DNA from: CABYIR01 sp038103905
Lineage (GTDB): Bacteria > Pseudomonadota > Alphaproteobacteria > Pelagibacterales > AG-422-B15
Length of the DNA: 64,000 nt
Direction: 5' to 3'
Assembly (NCBI GenBank): GCA_038103905.1
Contig: JAYNZW010000002.1
Coordinates: forward strand, 59,574 to 123,573
This document shows, in pieces, positions 59,809-64,000 of this stretch (position 1 is its first letter; each line of letters starts with the position of its first letter). The translations under genes were made by a program, and so were the position numbers. The notes beneath the pieces are model-generated. The model worked only from the letters and a program-made list of their open reading frames with translations. It had not been told where the DNA came from and searched no databases.

Positions 59809-60951
59809 ATGGTCTCTGAAATTAAAATTTTAAATGCTGAAAAAAAAGAACGTTCAATAAAAATTGAATGGAGTGATGGAAACATCAGTGATTTTAATTT
59901 TTTATGGCTTAGAGATAATTGTCCTTCTGAAATTCACCCAACAGCTCGGGAAAGAACTTTTAATCTATTAACGGTCTCTGAAAGTATTTATCCTGAAAGT
60001 TTCAATATTTCAGAAGATAATAGTTTATATATAAAATGGAGTGAGGGTGATCATTGTAGCAGTTACAGCAATGACTGGTTAAGAAAAAATTGCTATACAT
60101 TAAAGAATTCGTCTCCATATCAAACTCCCTACCATCTGTGGGACCATTCCATTAAGAATGATATTGAAAAAATCCAGATTGACTGTGATGAAATAATGAG
60201 TAGTGATGAAGGGGTAACAAAGTATCTTGAGCAACTTCATTACTTTGGAATTTCTCTTGTTCAAAACGCACCTACTTCAAAAAATTCTGCTACAGATGTT
60301 TTAAAAAAAATAAGTCATTTTAGAGAAACTTTTTTTGAAACACCTTTTGAGGTGATCAATATTCCAAATCCAAATAATTCAGCTTATACTGCGCTAGGGT
60401 TAAGAAATCATCTGGATTTACCATACTTTGAAATTCCACCCGGTTATCAATTCCTACATTGTTTAGTTAACGAGGCAGATGGTGGAGAGTCAGTGGCTTT
60501 AGATGGTTTTAAAGTTGCATCTTTTATGCAAAAAGAATTTCCTGAGTATTTTAAAGTTCTGACTGAAACTCATGTTAAATTTTGTAATCGTGATTATACC
60601 CAGAATACTACAAGGGTACATCATTCACCTTTAATTACTCTTACTAAAGATAACGATTTCAACATAATCAGATTCAGTGTGGCTTATATGAGCATAATGG
60701 ACTGTGCACCTGATAAAATGGATCTATTTTATAAAGCATATCGAAAATTTGCTGAATTGCTTCACGATACAAGATTTACAATTAATTTTAGACTAAAAGC
60801 AGGAGATATTTTTTCTTTTAATAACCTCAGAGTGTTACATGGAAGAACTGAATTTGATCCAAATTCTGGTGAACGACATTTGCAGGGATATTATATTGAT
60901 CGTGACGAAATAGTTGGGCGATTGAATTTTCTTAAAAAAATAGACTCTTAA
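59809..60951 (+). CDS. Gamma-butyrobetaine dioxygenase-like 2OG oxygenase
   Basis: A 380-residue TauD-superfamily enzyme with an N-terminal GBBH domain that starts F-L-W-L-R-D-N-C-P-S-E-I-H-P-T-A-R-E-R-T-F, closer to classical gamma-butyrobetaine hydroxylase than the paralogue at 54824. Iron ligands are H201-L-D203 and H344 (L-H-G-R-T-E-F). It follows the carnitine dehydrogenase-like gene by three bases. It would hydroxylate gamma-butyrobetaine to L-carnitine with 2-oxoglutarate, feeding the two upstream enzymes. It shares a TTAA stop overlap with proV. Confidence 0.85.
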   Translation: MVSEIKILNAEKKERSIKIEWSDGNISDFNFLWLRDNCPSEIHPTARERTFNLLTVSESIYPESFNISEDNSLYIKWSEGDHCSSYSNDWLRKNCYTLKNSSPYQTPYHLWDHSIKNDIEKIQIDCDEIMSSDEGVTKYLEQLHYFGISLVQNAPTSKNSATDVLKKISHFRETFFETPFEVINIPNPNNSAYTALGLRNHLDLPYFEIPPGYQFLHCLVNEADGGESVALDGFKVASFMQKEFPEYFKVLTETHVKFCNRDYTQNTTRVHHSPLITLTKDNDFNIIRFSVAYMSIMDCAPDKMDLFYKAYRKFAELLHDTRFTINFRLKAGDIFSFNNLRVLHGRTEFDPNSGERHLQGYYIDRDEIVGRLNFLKKIDS

Positions 60952-61967
60952 TAACGCTTAAGGATATTTGCAACCTCTTCCCGGGAAACTGACCCAATAA
61001 TATTTTTATCATCGTCAATTACACTCAGAACAGACTCACCGTCTAAAAATAAAGGCAAACATGACTCAATATTACTATCCATTGAGACATTTGGAGAATT
61101 AGAGCTACTTTGAATATTTTCTTTCATGATTGTTTTGATTTTGAGTACTTTAGTTCTATTCACATCTTTTACAAAGTTCGTAACGTATTCATCTGCAGGG
61201 CTTAATAGAATCTCTTCTGGTTTGCCATCCTGTACTAGTTTTCCACCATTAAGGATTGCAATTCGATCACCCAATTTTAATGCTTCGTCTAAATCATGAG
61301 TGATAAAAACAATTGTTTTTTTCAAATTTTTTTGGAGTTCTAACAATTGATCTTGCATATCAGATCTAATAAGTGGGTCTAGAGCACTAAATGCTTCATC
61401 CATTAATAAGATATCAGGGTCATTTGCTAATGCTCGAGCTAGCCCTACTCTTTGCTGCATACCTCCAGATAGTTGATTTGGAAATTTATACTCAAATCCA
61501 TTTAAACCAACCTTATCAATCCAAAACATTGCTGTCTCTTCAGACTCTGATTTGTCAACCCCCTTGATACTAAGTCCAAGCTGGACATTATCGATTATAT
61601 TTTGATGAGGGAACAACCCGAATCTTTGAAAAACCATACCAGTCTGGTTTCTTCTGAATTCTAATAACTCATTCTTATTTAATTTAGTAACATCTTGATT
61701 ATCGACCATAACAACGCCTTCAGTTGGCTCAATAAGTCGATTGATGTGTCTGATCAAGGTCGACTTACCAGAGCCTGATAATCCCATTATTACTTGAATA
61801 GATTGTTCCTCAATATCAATATTAATATCATCTAGGCCCAAAACATGGTTATGTTTTGCCAGTAACTCTTCCTTATCGAGACCCTCTTTAACAGCGCTGG
61901 TTAAATCTTTCGCTTTGGGACCAAAAATTTTATATAAATTTTCAATTTTAATTTTTGTATTACTCAT
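60948..61967 (-). CDS. proV: Glycine betaine/carnitine ABC transporter ATP-binding protein
   Basis: ATPase of a ProU-type importer. The ATG at 61967 gives 339 residues and an eight-base overlap with proW; a longer frame from 62024 runs antiparallel to nothing but inside proW and is rejected. Features: the early K-I-F-G-P, V-I-M-G-L-S-G-S-G-K-S-T Walker A, L-S-G-G-M-Q-Q-R-V-G signature, and D-I-L-L-M-D-E-A-F-S-A-L Walker B. A reduced C-terminal CBS-like tail (L-S-V-I-D-D-D-K-N-I-I-G) is present. Together with ProW and ProX it would take up trimethylammonium solutes. Confidence 0.95.
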   Translation of the reverse strand: MSNTKIKIENLYKIFGPKAKDLTSAVKEGLDKEELLAKHNHVLGLDDINIDIEEQSIQVIMGLSGSGKSTLIRHINRLIEPTEGVVMVDNQDVTKLNKNELLEFRRNQTGMVFQRFGLFPHQNIIDNVQLGLSIKGVDKSESEETAMFWIDKVGLNGFEYKFPNQLSGGMQQRVGLARALANDPDILLMDEAFSALDPLIRSDMQDQLLELQKNLKKTIVFITHDLDEALKLGDRIAILNGGKLVQDGKPEEILLSPADEYVTNFVKDVNRTKVLKIKTIMKENIQSSSNSPNVSMDSNIESCLPLFLDGESVLSVIDDDKNIIGSVSREEVANILKRY

Positions 61968-62856
61968 GCGAACCTTGTCTGTGCTGCTGAAGTCTTTTTC
62001 CAAATGACTGTGACACCCTATCAAAAATAATTGCTAAGACTACAATAGCTAACCCATTTAGTAGACCCATTGTAAAATATTGATTGGCAATTGCCTTTAA
62101 AACTGGCTGTCCTAAACCCTTGACACCAATCATTGATGCAATAACTACCATAGCTAATGCCATCATGATGGTTTGATTTATTCCCGCAAAAATAGTTGGT
62201 AATGCAAGAGGCAATTGTACTCTGAATAGTTTTTGTGATCGATTTGCTCCAAATGCATCTGCAGCTTCTAAAACTTCTTTATCAACTTCCCTAATACCAA
62301 GATCAGTTAACCTTATTATTGGTGGAATTGCATAAATAACAACTGCAAGTAAACCTGGAATTTTACCAATTCCTAATAACATAACTACTGGGATTAGATA
62401 TACAAAACTTGGCATTGTTTGCATTATATCTAGTATAGGTGAAATAGATGCTCTCGCTCTATCCGATCCTGACATAAGAATTCCAATTGGAATACCAAAA
62501 CCAATTGATAAAAAAGTACAAACTCCAATTATACTTACCGTTGACATTGTATCTTCCCACATTCCAAAATATCCAATGAATATAAAAGCAATGAAGGACC
62601 CAATTGTTAAATATATACTTCTACTTCCAAAATAAATAAGAGCTAGAAAAACAATTAAAACAATTATCCAAGGTGAATTTTGAAGTAATTTTTCAAACCA
62701 AATTAAAAAATATAATACGGGATCAAATACTGCTTCAATGGCATCTCCATACTCCCTTGAAAATTGACGATAAGCACCGTCCACAGATTTTTTAAAAGCT
62801 CTTAAACCACTTTTACTCATTTCAGGAAAAGTTGTAAAAAATTCTGTAAAATTCAT
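61960..62856 (-). CDS. proW: Glycine betaine/carnitine ABC transporter permease
   Basis: Inner-membrane permease of 298 residues with about six to seven helices. The permease loop reads E-A-A-D-A-F-G-A-N-R-S-Q-K-L-F-R-V-Q-L-P-L-A-L-P, the typical EAA motif, and P-T-I-F-A-G-I-N-Q follows. It overlaps proV by eight bases. A strong hairpin lies between it and proX, so its transcript level may be lower than that of the binding protein. Confidence 0.95.
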   Translation of the reverse strand: MNFTEFFTTFPEMSKSGLRAFKKSVDGAYRQFSREYGDAIEAVFDPVLYFLIWFEKLLQNSPWIIVLIVFLALIYFGSRSIYLTIGSFIAFIFIGYFGMWEDTMSTVSIIGVCTFLSIGFGIPIGILMSGSDRARASISPILDIMQTMPSFVYLIPVVMLLGIGKIPGLLAVVIYAIPPIIRLTDLGIREVDKEVLEAADAFGANRSQKLFRVQLPLALPTIFAGINQTIMMALAMVVIASMIGVKGLGQPVLKAIANQYFTMGLLNGLAIVVLAIIFDRVSQSFGKRLQQHRQGSHE

Positions 62857-62881
62857 GATTTAATAATTCTGTTAATTAATA

Positions 62882-62914
62882 AAATAGCAGACCTATTTAA
62901 TAGGTCTGCTATTT
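62882..62914 (-). terminator. Strong hairpin between proX and proW
   Basis: A perfect 14-pair inverted repeat with a five-base loop, AAATAGCAGACCTA and its complement, starting 14 bases after the proX stop in minus-strand direction. On the minus strand the stem is followed by TTATTAA, a weak U-rich tail. It may be a partial terminator or an mRNA-stabilising element that raises proX over proWV. Confidence 0.75.
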
Positions 62915-62928
62915 GTATATTGCATTAA

Positions 62929-63927
62929 TTAAAGTGCGTTTTCTATTTTCAAACGAGCACCAAAGTCAACCCAGTCATGCCACTCAGTATAATTTTCTAA
63001 GAAATAATACGCAGCATCTTCACCAGTTGCTTGGTTATCATCTTTCCATGCTAATAAAGCATTGATTGTGCTGTTTGGAAGAGATCTTTTAACAATATAG
63101 TCCATTCCAATACCAGCTTGTTGTTTAAAGTTATCTGTTACAACAGTATAAACTGATGAAACAACCCATGAGTTTTTCTGAGGATCTGCACAATCTTCTT
63201 GAGAAGTACAGCTATTCCACTCATCATTATCATGAGGAACATCAAAGCTTAATTTTTTCATTGGATATTTACCAAGTATTGCAGTTGGAGCCCAATAATA
63301 ACCAAACCAGCCTTGTTCTTTTTCATAAGCTTCAGCAATAGAGCCTGCTAGAGCTCCACCAGAACCTGGATCGACAAGTCTAAATCCAGCTTCTTCACCA
63401 CCGAAAGCTCTAAATAAATTTCCAGTACTTAGCTGACAGTTCCAACCAGATGGGCAAGTGTATAATCCACCGCCATCTCCCTCAGGATGTGGAAATAAAT
63501 CAGGTCTTGCTAAAGCATCAGATACAGTTTGAATTTCAGGATTTGCATCAGCTACATACTGAGGGATCCACCATCCTTCTTCACCAGTATCTGAGAACAC
63601 TTCAGCAGCATAATGAAGTCTGCCTTCAGCTGTTGCAGCGTCAAGAGCAGTTCTTACTGAATTAATCCAAAGTTCAGGAGCAACATCTGGCTCTCCTTTT
63701 TCCATCATTGATGTTGCAGTAGGCATAGTAGCACCAGGAACTAGTTCGATTTCACAACCATATCCATTTTCTAAAACTACTTTATCGATATGAGCAAACA
63801 TCTCTGCAGATGCCCAGTCCATCTCAGCAACAGTAATCTTGCCACAAGAAGCATAAGCCTGAGATGAAAATCCAGCTATGCCAAGAGCAAATATTCCTGT
63901 AACTATTAATTTTTTTAATAAATGCAT
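62929..63927 (-). CDS. proX: Glycine betaine/carnitine ABC transporter substrate-binding protein
   Basis: Periplasmic binding protein of 332 residues. A classical signal peptide (M-H-L-L-K-K-L then a hydrophobic core) ends at A-Y-A-S, so maturation is near residue 26. The mature start G-K-I-T-V-A-E-M-D-W-A-S-A-E and P-E-L-W-I-N-S-V match the OpuAC/ProX-type fold, and W-W-I-P-Q-Y-V and W-F-G-Y-Y-W-A-P-T supply aromatic residues of a cation cage. Two cysteine pairs (C-P-S-G-W-N-C and C-T-S-Q-E-D-C) may form disulfides. Which quaternary amine it prefers is not readable. Confidence 0.95.
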   Translation of the reverse strand: MHLLKKLIVTGIFALGIAGFSSQAYASCGKITVAEMDWASAEMFAHIDKVVLENGYGCEIELVPGATMPTATSMMEKGEPDVAPELWINSVRTALDAATAEGRLHYAAEVFSDTGEEGWWIPQYVADANPEIQTVSDALARPDLFPHPEGDGGGLYTCPSGWNCQLSTGNLFRAFGGEEAGFRLVDPGSGGALAGSIAEAYEKEQGWFGYYWAPTAILGKYPMKKLSFDVPHDNDEWNSCTSQEDCADPQKNSWVVSSVYTVVTDNFKQQAGIGMDYIVKRSLPNSTINALLAWKDDNQATGEDAAYYFLENYTEWHDWVDFGARLKIENAL

Positions 63928-63933
63928 TTATAT

Positions 63934-63939
63934 TCTCCG
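63934..63939 (-). promoter_or_regulatory. Shine-Dalgarno site of proX
   Basis: CGGAGA on the minus strand, seven bases before the proX ATG. It is among the few strong sites in the window and fits high expression of a binding protein. The remaining 60 bases to the window edge must hold the promoter, but I cannot assign it safely. Confidence 0.6.
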
Positions 63940-64000
63940 TTTTTTTTATTAATGAAATTATTCAAACATATATAAAGCCGAGGATCTACCCCAAATATAG

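Noticed and set aside
61968..62024. N-terminal extension of proV to 62024
   Set aside because: The added residues lie wholly inside the proW coding end and do not resemble ProV; the ATG at 61967 fits the family N-terminus.
62882..62914. Hairpin as part of a CRISPR repeat or mobile-element end
   Set aside because: Only one copy is seen, with no spacers, no target duplication and no transposase.

Overview
The window is a dense, AT-rich chromosomal segment from a bacterium with a streamlined genome. The gene set points to a marine alphaproteobacterium. It has an F0 operon of the atpI-B-E-F'-F type with two b-type subunits, directly after smc. It has a ctaC-ctaD-ctaB-(coxF-like)-ctaG-ctaE-SURF1 cytochrome oxidase cluster, a histone-deacetylase/xseB/ispA run, and proVWX. 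Very short intergenic gaps, many overlapping genes and A/T-rich codon use fit oceanic lineages such as SAR11, HIMB59 or AEGEAN-169-like groups. I cannot place it more exactly without a marker search. No rRNA, CRISPR array, insertion sequence or prophage was seen. A run of ten N at 25862-25871 shows that the sequence is a scaffold with one unresolved gap.

Layout. 1-16.4 kb is core: the end of a DsbA-like gene, a short SMC, ATP synthase F0, thrB-rnhA, a peroxiredoxin, an acetyltransferase, thrC, the aa3 oxidase cluster and tldD. 16.4-22.4 kb on the minus strand holds a GMC oxidoreductase, a penicillin-acylase-type Ntn hydrolase and an acyl-CoA ligase, which look like a small catabolic unit, preceded by a gamma-carbonic-anhydrase-like gene. 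22.4-33.1 kb is mostly housekeeping: a thioredoxin-like protein, glycosyltransferases, tRNA-Met, mnmA, cysQ (broken by the gap), dihydroorotase, ygfZ, tRNA-Leu and nadABC.

33.1-42.5 kb is an accessory catabolic island. A five-gene minus-strand operon (SDR, small membrane protein, Tat-exported sulfatase, VOC extradiol-type protein, membrane protein) faces a plus-strand operon (TetR regulator, FAH-family hydrolase, flavin aromatic hydroxylase). A glutathione-transferase-like gene, a carboxymuconolactone-decarboxylase-like gene and a DUF1330 gene follow. Two near-identical inverted repeats of the form TGAGA-N4-TCTCA lie in the two divergent promoter regions of this island. They are probably the operators of the TetR protein and tie the island together as one regulon.

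42.5-54.3 kb is mostly core: a CBS protein, beta-carbonic anhydrase, glycyl-tRNA synthetase, SppA-like protease, two prenyl synthases, aroC, xseB, a deacetylase-like protein, tsaC and a nitronate-monooxygenase-like gene. A small mixed patch around tRNA-Arg (2OG oxygenase, cupin, GIY-YIG protein, 38-residue lipoprotein) and a FabH-like gene follow.

54.3-63.9 kb is devoted to quaternary ammonium compounds. ProXWV imports glycine betaine-like solutes. A plus-strand operon (BKACE, carnitine-dehydrogenase-like, gamma-butyrobetaine-dioxygenase-like) can take gamma-butyrobetaine to carnitine, 3-dehydrocarnitine and then betainyl-CoA plus acetoacetate. A minus-strand operon has acetoacetyl-CoA synthetase followed by a second butyrobetaine-dioxygenase-like gene and an HD-domain gene. 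The last pair closely resembles the TmpA/TmpB arrangement known to convert (2-trimethylammonio)ethylphosphonate to glycine betaine and phosphate. The segment therefore appears to route several trimethylammonium compounds, one possibly a phosphonate, to glycine betaine. All functional claims are read from motifs and context; no database search was run.
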